Assembly: GCA_964017185.1 (NCBI GenBank)
Contig: OZ024871.1
Span: forward strand, 3,921,472 to 3,985,471
Reading direction: 5' to 3'
Source of the DNA: Rugalucina vietnamica
Lineage: Eukaryota; Mollusca; Bivalvia; Lucinida; Lucinidae
DNA: 64,000 nucleotides
The position numbers and the translations under genes were made by a program. Positions 53,881 through 63,974 of the stretch are shown piece by piece. Below the pieces are notes generated by a model that saw nothing but the letters and a program-made list of their open reading frames with translations, had not been told where the DNA came from and did no database searches. Position 1 is the stretch's first letter, and the number at the start of each line of letters is the position of its first letter.

Positions 53881-55100
53881 TCAACAAATGACTTGAAAAT
53901 GTTTGGGCTGCAGTCAAAACTGTTTCATCAGATTAGATGCAACTCGTTAATTCGTTGTGTTTGAATAGAGAACATTTATCATGATGATATGTAAGTTTGG
54001 TCGTTCTAAGAAATAATTTTCTCACTTATCAATAGCCGCTTTATATGTTCAGGATTAATCAAAATTGTCGATAATGCACACTGCGTACAGCTAACACTCA
54101 ATACGATTCCTTATAAATGAAAATCGGTACATTTTGTCAAAGAGGATATTGCAGGGATGAATTTTCAAACGAGAAAATAGATTAATTATATTTTTCTCCT
54201 GCAATCAGTTTTACATTTTAACACTGCATAGCAAGATATATAAAATATTCACCAACCCTTTTTTATAAACGTACCTCAATGTTTTTGTTTGTGAACGTTT
54301 GTACGCGATTAATATGTGTGTGTGGGGGGGGGAGTTATTTTGCATCCTTTCCTGTTTTCTTGCCATCTTCGTTTTTGATTGATGACAGCGAGATTGCCAT
54401 CAGGAAAACATGTCCGTGATATAAACACTCCCTTTCACCACACTTTTATCTACTACAGCTTGGGGTTTGGAGGGGTTTACTGAGTGACGTTTTTGTTATG
54501 ATTGATCCAAAACATAGATTATGGTTACTCGTTAGAGGCGAGGCGGTTCTAACCTGTACCCACAATCAATGTTTGGAGCGAAATTAGGAAGCAATCACAA
54601 CATGAACATATTGATCAGATGGTCGAATCTTTGTTACGCAATTCAGCAAATGACAGTTTATTTTGTACAGAAGGCACATACTGTTACAATTAGGTGATAG
54701 CATTGTCATTCAACTGTGAGACGTACATAGGGCACCCACTTGGTAAGCTGACTGCTCAGTGCTTTGTGTAGCCTAGATTATGTCGGTAGATTCATATGCA
54801 GTTTATTTTCACACTATACATACTGTCCGAAAAAGTAAGGTCATGATTGGAAATACATTCTTCGTTTATAGTGAAACAAAAATGACTTTTTTCCGTTCTT
54901 CCACATTGTGAAGTTTTTGTCTTTCAGGAAGAAATCTAATCTCAGCCCTCCCATGCAATGCACTTTGATACACGAAGCTCATTCCCGCAACAAACGCTAA
55001 AACTGAAATGAGAAATAATAAGGAAGCGCCCAGCTGACGTACGATATTCTAGTCGTCTCGGACTGCAACTGTCTGCAACTGTCACATAGCCCAAGGATAC

Positions 55101-55632
55101 TGTAATATGCAGCCGATCCAAACCACCGGAAACACCGTCGGTGGAAAAGCATGCTCATCCACCAAGGGTGGTTTACTGCGCTACATGTATATACCCAACG
55201 CTTACTCGCTTCACAAAGTTTCGAGTTTCTAATTTGCATATACATGTAACTTGCACTCTAGATGCCGCTAATACGTTTCAACAACGTATTCTACCAAGGG
55301 ATGCTATCCCGTCACAATACTTCCCCCTCCGAGAAGACTCGTCCCGAGTCTTGGCCTGGGAACTACATGTACATGGGTAAGGCAACTCCGTTCTGGCAGT
55401 TGTCACTATCCCACCGCTGCCACCAAAGGTAACGAACAGCCGAGACAAAGCCACAGCAAACTCCGTCAATAGAAATGCATGAGCATCCACCAAGGGTGGT
55501 TTACTGCGCTATATACCCAACACTTACTCGCTTCACAATGTTTCGAGTTTCTTATTTGCATAGTACTAGCACTCTAGATGCCGCTTAAACGTTGCACCAA
55601 CGTATTCTACCAATGGAGGCTATCCCGTCACA
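55101..55632 (-). mobile_element. TRIM-like miniature LTR element, older copy
   Basis: Two LTRs (55101-55316 and 55428-55632) of about 210 bp surround a 111-bp internal segment. On the minus strand the internal segment begins with TTTGGTGGCAGCGGTGGGAT (primer-binding site ending in TGG) and ends with the purine-rich GGAGGGGGAAGTA before the LTR. The LTRs differ by indels, and both have TATATA-type words. There is no gag or pol. Confidence 0.85.
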
Positions 55633-55678
55633 ATAGCGTTATTTGTTGTTTTGGTATACGTTTATATCCGTAGTTAAT

Positions 55679-56046
55679 GTAACTGTAAAGTTGTGCTTTA
55701 AATAGATACCCGGTAGTTGGGCAAGTCAGTAAGTGTTGCATATATAGCACAGTAAACCACCCTGTGGATGAGCCTGCTGTTCCACCGACGGCGTTTCGCT
55801 GTTGCTCTTGGCTGTACGTTACATTTGGTGGCAGCGCTGGGATAATTACAACTGCCATACCGGAGCCTCACCCTTATAGTTCCCAGGCCAAGGTTTCTCG
55901 GAGGGGGAAGTAGTGTAACGTCATGCTATAAATAAATATCCAACTCGGTAGTCGGTGAAGTCAGTAAGTGTCGCATATATATCAAAGTAAACCACCCTGT
56001 AGATGACGACGGGGTTTAGTTGTAGCTCTTCGGCTGTGCGTTATAT
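55679..56046 (+). mobile_element. TRIM-like miniature LTR element, opposite orientation
   Basis: LTR 55679-55823, internal 55824-55913, LTR 55914-56046. The internal segment starts TTTGGTGGCAGCGCTGGGAT and ends CGGAGGGGGAAGTAG, directly followed by TGTAACG. The LTRs are shorter and more diverged than at 58230. It lies 46 bp from the inverted copy at 55101-55632. Confidence 0.82.
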
Positions 56047-56227
56047 AATTAACATGCGATTTTGGCAAGCTAACGTTGTAATCAGATTTGAAGTTCAGAA
56101 TCAGAATAGTTTACTGGTGAAACGTCAAACTGACAATACCACACCAGGGGGATGGGGCTTGATGTTTTGGTTCAGGTATATTGTCACTATACACATTCAG
56201 ATTGTTTTTCCTAAAATTCAAGATAGA

Positions 56228-56613
56228 GAAAGGTACAAGTAGGCAAAGATCAGGAAAAGGCTCAATCAGAAAAAGATTCCCACTCCCCAAACCGAGGCGG
56301 GAAAAAACTAAATTAACAATCAGGTATTTATACCATGAAAACATATCGTAAGCCGAATGAGCAGCTATTTTCCCAATAGCCACTCAGTTACCTAATAGAC
56401 TTAACTAAAATTATGGTAACATACATAAGGCGTCAACAGCACAAAAATTTAAACACCAAGACATAAAACAATTAGAACCACCACAGAAGTATCGCCTTGG
56501 AACGATCAGTAATATAAAATTACTGGCGGGCTTAAATCGATTTTACAGGTACCTAACCTCACCCTCAGCTTCTGCAGTGGTTCACAGCATTTAGTTAGTT
56601 GTTCGGTCCTCGT
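56228..56613 (-). mobile_element. PLE 3' UTR fragment inside unit L copy 5
   Basis: GGTACAAGTAGGCAAAGATC through CACTCAGTTACC, TCGCCTTGGAACGATCAGTA and CAGCTTCTGCAGTGGTTCAC to TTCGGTCCTCGTA. Both flanks are unit L sequence. Confidence 0.9.
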
Positions 56614-57330
56614 AGAATGCTATGATTTTCGGCACATTTTATTACATATTTGTCCGCTGCATTGTACCTACCAATTCTAGAACACGTCGTTTCGTGACCT
56701 AAGTCTTTGCAAATTTCGACCACTGCCAATACAACGAGAATCCGATAACAGCTCAAGACGTTTTGCTTAGCGGTGATTATCACTCGTCTACTTGTCAACA
56801 GCCATTAGTGTTATCGTTTTGACTTTCACGTTTGTTGCCAGACTTGCTGCTGTACAAAAATGGTTCTGAATGAAGCAAGATTCACTTTGGTGTAGCACAG
56901 CTTGCCAAACTGTTAGGTCAATGTGTATATTTGTGACTCTGGAATAGGCCACTGTTCAGTAAGAGCGACAAAAAGGAAATGGAGAGTCGGAAGAACTTCC
57001 ACAACTACTGCCAAATAATCTTGAATGATTCACTTTTGCCAGTGACATCCTCTTAATAACTAGGAGAAAACGGCGAAAAACTGTATAACTTTGGCATGTT
57101 TAACCCAATTGTGGCAATATATAAAGAAATGATAAATGTTCCAGACGATGTCCGCGATTATTTCCACCTGACAAATGACTGCCTACCTTATACATTCTGT
57201 AAGTGACAATTGTACATTCGGTATAAGTGTTATTATCTTAGTCTCAAAGATACTGGAGGATGATATTTTGCATTAGGTACGAGTGTTATTTGAGACACTT
57301 AAGATTCCAGAGTTTTATTAATATGATAAA

Positions 57331-57987
57331 CGTATGCCAGTGCTTTACCCTCCTATGTCGTAGGTTTGTGAGGAAGCTAAGGTTGGCTCTGGAATAAATT
57401 AAGAGAGGGAGAAAGTGCCTATGATCGATAATAAGCTATTAAGTACTATTCCTTCCCGATGAACTATGTACTGGTATGTTATGAACTTTTTAAGAACTCT
57501 TTCATTACGAAAACACGCCCATGTAATATACAGATTTTTTCTTTATATGTTTCTTATTTTTGCTCAACATAGATTGTGGGTATACGTTAGAACCGCCTTG
57601 ACGATGTTTTGGAACAAAAATAAGAAAAATAGGTGGATCCCTGCATACCCCAGCTTTACTATATAAAAGGGGTTTATTCATTACACGGACATGTTATCCT
57701 GACGAATAGAAGAAATAAGTCTACAATAAGTACAAACTATCAGAAATTTAATTCTCAGTTTTACTGCAACGAGAGACCCCATTGAACGACCAGAGGTTAA
57801 TACAAACATACGATTGTAAGTACTTTGAAAATTCTGATAGTATGCAATTATTTCACTGGAATGTTTGCAAAAAATATTCCTTATCTTTTTGACTGGGCAA
57901 ATACAGAAAAAGTCAAAATCTAGCATTTCTTTATACGACCGGCATCCGTATTAGAAATGCAGACGGGGACAACTGTTTAGTTTAATA
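57331..57987. repeat. Family M copy (about 57540-57710, inverted) in otherwise unassigned DNA
   Basis: TTCTTATTTTTGCTCAAC, CAAAAATAAGAAAAATAGG, CATACCCCAGCTTTACTATA and TACACGGACATGTTATCCTG are the reverse complement of the repeat at 29310-29490. The rest shows nothing. Confidence 0.6.
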
Positions 57988-58229
57988 CATGAGCAACTGT
58001 ATAAGAAAACCAACAAAATGTTTGGGCGAAAACAAAGGCGCAGATCAGCTTCGCGGTTACCGCGAAGCTGATCAGCATCTTTGTTTTCGCTGCACAAATA
58101 GTACAATCCCTCTTCTTCTTAAATTCGAAACTTCACGCTTCTAGCTTTTTTCTGTGACTGTATACGCTGGTTTGTGTCGGACCTGGTCGGAACTCAAATT
58201 GTTGGCTAACTCACGCACAGGCTCACATG
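57988..58229 (+). mobile_element. GAGC-GCTC foldback MITE
   Basis: ATGAGCAACTGTATAAGAAA, centre CAGATCAGCTTCGCGGTTAC and CGCGAAGCTGATCAGC, end CTAACTCACGCACAGGCTCA. The TRIM-like element at 58230 lies directly against its right end. Confidence 0.9.
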
Positions 58230-58740
58230 TGTAACGAACAGCCGAGCCAAGCCACAGCAAACCCCGTCGGTGGAAAAGCATGCTCATCCACCAAGGGTGG
58301 TTTACTGCGCTATATACCTAACACTTACTCTAATCACAAAGTTTCGAGTTTCTAATTTGCATATTACTACCCGCTAATATGCCGCTAATACGTTGCACCA
58401 ACGTATTCTACAAGGGAGACTATCCCGTTACATTACTTCCCCCTCCGAGAAGACTCGCCCCGAGTCTTGGCCTGGGGACTACATGGGTAAGGCAACTCCG
58501 TTCTGGCAGTTGTCATCATCCCACCGCTGCCACCAAATGTAACGAACAGCCGAGCCAAGCCACAGCAAACCCCGTCGGTGGAAAAGCATGCTCATCCACC
58601 AAGGGTGGTTTACTGCGCTATATACCTAACACTTACTCTAATCACAAAGTTTCGAGTTTCTAATTTGCATATTACTACCCGCTAATATGCCGCTAATACG
58701 TTGCACCAACGTATTCTACAAGGGAGACTATCCCGTTACA
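58230..58740 (-). mobile_element. TRIM-like miniature LTR element with identical 203-bp LTRs
   Basis: 58230-58432 and 58538-58740 are identical as read, each TGTAACG...CGTTACA. CATG flanks both sides (4-bp duplication). The 105-bp internal part, on the minus strand, opens with TTTGGTGGCAGCGGTGGGAT, a primer-binding site plausibly for tRNA-Leu, and closes with GGAGGGGGAAGTAA, a polypurine tract. A TATATAGCGCAG word in the LTR could be a promoter. It has no coding sequence, so it depends on another element. Identical LTRs imply recent insertion, unless an assembly duplication. Confidence 0.92.
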
Positions 58741-58744
58741 CATG

Positions 58745-58860
58745 TAACATGACGTGATCTACTTAATTCAATGACAGGACAATGTGTCAGAACATCAACA
58801 AGTGTTGACGCTTAACGTGAAAACCGGCAGTATAAATGCAAATCGTTTTCATGTAAATGT
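58745..58860 (+). repeat. Dispersed repeat, partner of 44450-44560
   Basis: CATGACGTGATCTACTTAAT, TCAATGACAGGACAA and AAGTGTTGACGCTTAACGT align to 44450-44560. Confidence 0.65.
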
Positions 58861-59732
58861 CTGCAAAAGACAAAGCCAAAGATTCGAAAGATCGAAAATT
58901 ATTATGTATTCTGGTCACAATGCATAGACATTAGTCGTTATCCCGCTGAGATAGAATTAGAAAAATTGTATCAGCAAACAATTATACAACTGTTTTCATA
59001 AATTCGTTTTGCATTGTACGCCTGATTTTTTGGGTAGTCTGGCCCCAGGCCCTATCTTTTCCGTTCATCCATTTTCTTTTCTTCTTACGAAGGGGCACAA
59101 AATCTAAATAATTTCTCTGCTAGCTAAACTTTCCTGATTACAAAGATAGGTTTTTGTTGAGCCATGAGTAACAGGTGAGTTTGAATTAAAGAGGCATAGA
59201 GGAACTGAATGATTTCTCATTTAAAGTGTGTTTGATAGTGTGTGATAATGATTATTCGCAGATATTTTACAACTGTTCAAATATAGAATAAACATTTTCT
59301 TAACACATTTGAGCATCTAGTTTGTCGCCAAATGTGCAGCAAAAATTTTGAAAATCGGTTGACAAATAAAAAAGTTCTGGTCAAAAAAATATTGAATAGG
59401 GATTTCTAATGGAAGGGAGGTAAACATTTTCCCGCAAAAATTAAATTGTTACTATTTAAAAATGATTGCTCAAAATCATCATAAAATGGCACAAATGACA
59501 TACCTGAGACAAAATCTTCATGATCAAGTAAAACTTCTCGAAAAAAAAAAAAAACACATTTTTCACGATCATAGATTATCTCCCTTGCCAATGCAAAATC
59601 CCTATTCAAAATTCCTTTTGGTCATAAAAACTTTATTTGTTCACCGATTTTCAAAATTTTTACAGGTCTTATTAGGGCAAACTAAGATCAAAATTTTGAC
59701 ATGGAAATATTTTTCTGACATTCCCAATACAA
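58861..59732. other. Unassigned AT-rich DNA (0.87 kb)
   Basis: A12-13 run at about 59543. No gene. The overlapping ORFs at 59406-59812 run into the adjacent PLE tail and are chance. Confidence 0.35.
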
Positions 59733-60392
59733 AGGTACAAGTAGGCAAAGATCAGGAAAAGGCGCAATCAGAAAAAGATTCCCACTCCAAAAACCGAGAT
59801 GGGAAAAACTAAATTAACAATCAAGTACTTATAACATGGAAACATATCGAAAGCCGAATGGGCAGCTATTTTCCCAATAGGTGGCCACTCAGTTACCTAA
59901 ACTTAACTAAAAATATGAAAACATACATAAGGTGCCAACAGCACAAACCAATAGACATAAAACGAAAGAACCACCACAGAAGTATCGCCTCGGAACGATC
60001 AGTAATATAAAATTACTGGCTGGCTTAAATCGATTTTACATGGCCATAACCTCACCCTCAGCTTCTGCAGTGGTTTATAACATTTAGTTAGTTCTTCGGT
60101 CCTTGTGGTGAATCTCTAACTAGTCAATGAATCATCAAGAACAAACAGATTAATCACGATAAACATCCCGATGAATCAAAAACGAGGACTCAACAGATTC
60201 AGTAAGCTGCCCGACGATGGAGATCCCTGGGCGCCGAATAACTTACTAACTCCGAAGCAAAAGAAAAACACCAGTTGGACCCCGGTGGGCCAAGCAAAAG
60301 ACAAGAAGCTCCGGCCCCAACCAACTAAAATGAATAGCTTTAAGTCGGGGCCATCATAGAGTCTGACGCCCGATCCACCGGTGTGCAATTAA
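59733..60392 (-). mobile_element. PLE 3' UTR copy ending just inside the ORF C-terminus
   Basis: Tail GGTACAAGTAGGCAAAGATC at 59735, full 3' UTR through GGGGCCATCATAGAGTCTGA, and the last codons (CTPVDRASDSMMAPT-like) on the minus strand up to 60392. The opposite-strand ORFs at 60171-60388 are UTR. Confidence 0.9.
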
Positions 60393-60456
60393 AACTTTAC
60401 TGCAAAAAACTTTATCAGAGGCAAGTTTTTTTAGACTTTAAATAATAATAATAATA

Positions 60457-61316
60457 AGAGCTGTCGCAGGACAGCGTAGCTCGCCTGACTTGTGCTTTGC
60501 CACTAAATCTATCAAAGTCTATGACCAATGACCTTTGACCTCAAGGTCACTCAGGTGGGTCCTGATGATATAGCATAAAACTTCAGACCAATATCTACAA
60601 ACATGCAAAGTATCAACTTGATACATCTACATGTTCAAGACGTAAAAATTAAAAAAAATAACCAAATTTTAACACAAAGTTTCCAAGTCCATGACCTTGA
60701 CCTCAAGGTCACCCATGGTGGGCCATGATGGTACTGCATGAAACTTCAAACCAATATCTACCAACATTCAAAGTATCAACTTGACCCATCAACATGTTCA
60801 AGAGATATAGACTTAGAAAATGTTTTAACCAAAACCTTTAACAAAAAATTTCACCCATCAACATGTTCAAGAGATATAGACTTAGAAAATGTTTTAACCA
60901 AAACCTTTAACAAAAAATTTCTAAGTCCGTGACCTTGACCTCAAGGTCACCCAGGTTGGTTCATGATGGTCTTGCATAAAACTTCAGACCACTTTCTACT
61001 CACATGCATAGTATCAACTTGAACCATCAGCAAGTTCAAGAGATATAGACTTATGAAAACTTTAACCAAAAACTTTAACACAAAATAAGTCCATGACCTT
61101 GACCTCAAGGTCACACAGGGTAGGTCATGATGGTACTGCATGAAACTTCAGACCAACATCTACTAACGTGCAAAGTATCAACTTGATCCATCAGCATGTT
61201 CATGAGATATAGACTTATAAAAACTTTAACCAAAAACTTTAACATTTGAGCAACGTTAACGCCGACGCCGGGGTGATTGCAATAGCTCTTCCTGTACTTT
61301 CGTACAAGCGAGCTAA
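60457..61316 (+). mobile_element. AGAGCTGTCGCAGGACAGCG repeat with internal TGACCT/AGGTCA units
   Basis: Starts at AGAGCTGTCGCAGGACAGCG after a short AAT run and ends near GTACAAGCGAGCTAAAAAC; AGCTCGC occurs inverted at both ends. The interior has four diverged units of about 170-190 bp. Each contains GACCTTGACCTCAAGGTCAC followed by ATGATGGT..TGCATGAAACTTCA-like and AGTATCAACTTGA words. A perfect 69-bp tandem duplication lies at 60784-60852 and 60853-60921. Non-coding; apparent peptides repeat for that reason. Confidence 0.85.
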
Positions 61317-61427
61317 AAACAATAACGACCGGGGCCAGTCTATGTTTTGGGATATCAATTAAGTAGATTAAGATAAACTAAACTACCAATCAAAGCATAA
61401 ACCAAGATTCAAGTGATGATTCAAATT

Positions 61428-62344
61428 TGCATACGCCAAATATGAACGTAAATAAGTTTACTCCGGTGTTTAAAATACTCAGGTGTGCAAATCAAAATTG
61501 CGTTCGCAAGGGTTTGATCATCAGTGGTATTTTTGTATGTACGAGGGGCGAGCAAAAAGTTTGAGGACTTTCTTAATAACTTTTATAATTGACATCCGAT
61601 TGTTTTCGTATTTTCACAAGTGTAATAATGGTCTATTGTCTATATTCATGCAAAATATTATTTGTCGAATCTTATTTTTATTGGTTAAATTACATCGACA
61701 AACACATGGGGTTTGCTACCCCGGTGCACGCCGTAAAATCTCTGTTTACATGTTTATAAATATAAAAATATTTTAAAAAATGCCCTATCGATATCTCCTT
61801 AAATAATGGATATATTGATAATGCTATAATTCGGCTTGAAATGTGAAATTTCAGTCCTCACATTCAAAAGACAACGCTACAGCAACACTTTTTGGAAGAC
61901 AAGTCTAAGCAAAAATTCAGTAAACAACAACGTTTATCAAGTGATTTGTCTGAAACTTTCCCCGTGAGTTCATATTAAATTGACTGCAAACAAACGGTAA
62001 TTTTAGATAAATCGCATCAGTTCTTTTGATTTTATTAACAAAGTCCACAAACGTTTTGCTCGCCCCTCGTAAATGAATCATTTCTGGAATCTGTTCATTT
62101 GGTTTATTTAAGTTTTCTATATTATTTGCAGGGCAAGAAGAGGCTGATTTAATACGTTCTTGTAGGACTTTGGCAGCAAAGGAGAACCGTGTTTAAAAAT
62201 TAAATTTGCATCTGGTCAGATCCAGGAGTTTATTTACTCATGTGTTAAGTTACTCCGGTATTTGCGTTCGCATGCGCCATTTGCTTACCCCGAGTAAAAT
62301 TTACACACCGGAGTAAATTTACATGCGTGTATTTTGGTGCATGC
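61428..62344. mobile_element. TIR element (about 917 bp) hosting a mariner-like MITE
   Basis: TTGCATACGCCAAATATGAA and AAGTTTACTCCGGTGT at the left mirror ACACCGGAGTAAATTTACAT and TTTTGGTGCATGC at the right. ACTCCGGT words recur inside (about 62243, 62308). The copy is split by 61542-62069. Confidence 0.75.
61542..62069. mobile_element. 528-bp MITE with TA duplication (Tc1/mariner-like)
   Basis: CGAGGGGCGAGCAAAAAGTT at the left pairs with AACGTTTTGCTCGCCCCTCG at the right, extending to GGACTTT for about 30 bp. TA flanks at 61540-61541 and 62070-62071. CGAGGG-type ends with TA are typical of mariner-family MITEs. No transposase is left. Confidence 0.88.
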
Positions 62345-62509
62345 TAATTGGACTTTAGACCCTGCCTTTCTGACAATGTATATGTATTGGTTGAAATCGG
62401 TGTATGTTAGATGGCAAATATTCTTCTAAACTAAGCCACGCGATGGTTCCATTATCTTGCAACAGTAGTGGACAATTAATCAAGTTTTATCACCTATTGC
62501 GATCATAAT

Positions 62510-62610
62510 TCCACTTGAGTCGACGCGTGGGAAAACTAGCAATCTGGGTTTTTGACCTGGTCTGACACAAACCGGTCTCTACTGTCAAAGAAGAAAGCTA
62601 GAACCTAGAC
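62510..62610 (-). mobile_element. Partial GAGC-GCTC foldback
   Basis: CTTGAGTCGACGCGTGGGAA, AACTAGCAATCTGGGTTTTT, TGACCTGGTCTGACACAAAC and CGGTCTCTACTGTCA match the right arm of the foldback family on the minus strand. The central hairpin and other arm are missing. Confidence 0.6.
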
Positions 62611-63436
62611 ACCAGGTGGGAAAGAAAATACATAAAACACAACAAAACATTTTTCCGACAACACACACGAAGAGCAGCATGACTAGCTCTTTCCCAACAA
62701 GGTAGCCATCCGGCTAAGTTTCAACCGGAACGAAAGGCAACGAGCACGACAGAGAGGCAGGCACAATAAACAGTAGTACAACTAAGATAAACCACTTCTG
62801 GGACACCGCTTATCGTTTTGACTGGGGACAACGCCGAACACTATTTTTTTCTCGGGACATCCTCGATTTCATAAATAAAGAAAATTAAATAAAAACAAAC
62901 CTAGGACTAATAAATGCACGTGGCTAATTGTGAATGCATGTTTCTGTAAATCGCATCTAAAATGAATGCAGTTAATCTTTTACTTGCCTTTTAGTTACAA
63001 GACGACAGGAGCGATTGTTCTTGTTGCGTTTGGTCAATTGACCTAGATTATTTCCAGTTTGTTTCCCTCTTGTTTTGTGAAACAGTTATTTCTCGTAAAT
63101 TTCTCACAACTCTGTGATATTTGATGTTCGCTGTGGGATTACAGCATTTTATAAAGTTGCGCCTTTGTCCAACTAAATAGTGGTAATTGTGTAACAGAAT
63201 ACAAATGATAAATTGGTAAAACGGCTGGTTGTCGGGCGTGTGAAATTAATACTTTTATACATTGTTGTTCCAAGTTATGGCAAATGACGACAGCACCAAT
63301 AACGAAAATTTCTTTGGTTTAACCCGTTTATGACGAATGGACTCACCCACTCTTATTATTTGAGTCCAATTTCATTTTTGGGGACATCAGGTGTGATTTT
63401 GAATTTTTATTTCATTTTTTGATGAATTTTTGTTAA
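62611..63436. other. Unassigned DNA (0.83 kb)
   Basis: Nothing recognised. Confidence 0.35.
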
Positions 63437-63503
63437 GCAAACAGAATAGCCCCAGATGGGACGCCGCGTTCTGCGGCGTCACATCTGGGGCTATACTGTT
63501 TGC
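63437..63503 (+). repeat. 67-bp near-perfect hairpin
   Basis: GCAAACAGAATAGCCCCAGA, TGGGACGCCGC, loop GTTCT, GCGGCGTCACATCTGGGGCT, ATACTGTTTGC: about 30 bp per arm with one or two mismatches and a one-base offset. It could be the core of a MITE or a structured RNA. No flanking inverted repeat belonging to it is obvious. Confidence 0.85.
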
Positions 63504-63736
63504 CTATGTCCTATAAAAGGGACGCCAGGCTTAAATGAGTTAATAAACCGACCCGACACCTACGTTTGTAGTAGGTAAAAATCGAGAAAGCAAATGTATA
63601 ATGAAATACTGCTTAGTACAAGATTTCAGGCAAATCATTTTTACACTGTTTCTTTCAAACATTACACGCTTTAAATGAAATCCCTTTCTGTACCGCACAA
63701 GGGTTGAAGCAGGGTCTGGTCACCTAACCTAACCAA

Positions 63737-63974
63737 TTGAGCCGCCCCATGGGAAAACCAGCAATCTGCATAGGCGAAAACAAAGGCGCAGATCAGCTTC
63801 GCGGTAACCGCGAAGCTGATCAGCGCCTTTGTTTTCGTTACTCGGATAGTACAATTCCTCCTCTACTTAACTCCAAAATTTCAAGCTTCTAGCCTGCTTC
63901 TGTGACTGTACAGCCCGGTTTGTGTCAGACCTGTTCGGAAACCACATTGTTGGTTTTTCCACGAGGTGGCTCAA
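63737..63974 (+). mobile_element. GAGC-GCTC foldback MITE, best-preserved copy
   Basis: TTGAGCCGCCCCATGGGAAA and its inverted end TTTTCCACGAGGTGGCTCAA. The central palindrome 63775-63837 has 31-bp arms (CGAAAACAAAGGCGC.GATCA and GCTTCGCGGT) with one mismatch. It lies at the window end; only 26 bases follow. Confidence 0.93.

Larger units (their letters stand above)
53174..54700 (+). repeat. Unit L, copy 4 (3' modules), interrupted by a PLE tail and a SINE
   Basis: AAATATCCAACAACAGCTAA, TTGATCCTGTCGGGGAATTA, AAAGCCCAGGCGGAATTCTG and TTCCTGCACAATCAATC follow. Interruptions are at 53480-53615 and 53734-53880. Then TTCAGGATTAATCAAAATTG, family M words (CAGGAAAACATGTCCGTG at about 54403; GAGGCGGTTCTAACCTGTAC) and GATCAGATGGTCGAATCTTT with CAGCAAATGACAGTTTATTT close the copy. 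Confidence 0.8.
54905..57330 (+). repeat. Unit L, copy 5, interrupted by two TRIM-like elements and a PLE
   Basis: GAAGAAATCTAATCTCAGCC, CCATGCAATGCACTTTGAT and ATATTCTAGTCGTC precede 55101. TTTATATCCGTAGTTAATGT precedes 55679, and TTTTGGCAAGCTAACGTTGT follows it. TTCCTAAAATTCAAGATAGA precedes the PLE at 56228. CCAATTCTAGAACACGTCGT, AGAATCCGATAACAGCTCAA, ACTTTTGCCAGTGACATCCT and GAGGATGATATTTTGCATTA follow. It begins only about 200 bp after copy 4 ends, in the same orientation. Confidence 0.82.

Noticed and set aside
58230-58740. Tandem satellite interpretation
   Set aside because: A primer-binding site, a polypurine tract, TG...CA ends and flanking CATG fit an LTR element; two related copies nearby share the layout at different lengths.
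60171-60388. Peptides in opposing frames over the PLE 3' UTR (similar ones at 22889, 30082)
   Set aside because: They recur only because the UTR recurs; each is broken at different points and lies beyond the ORF stop.
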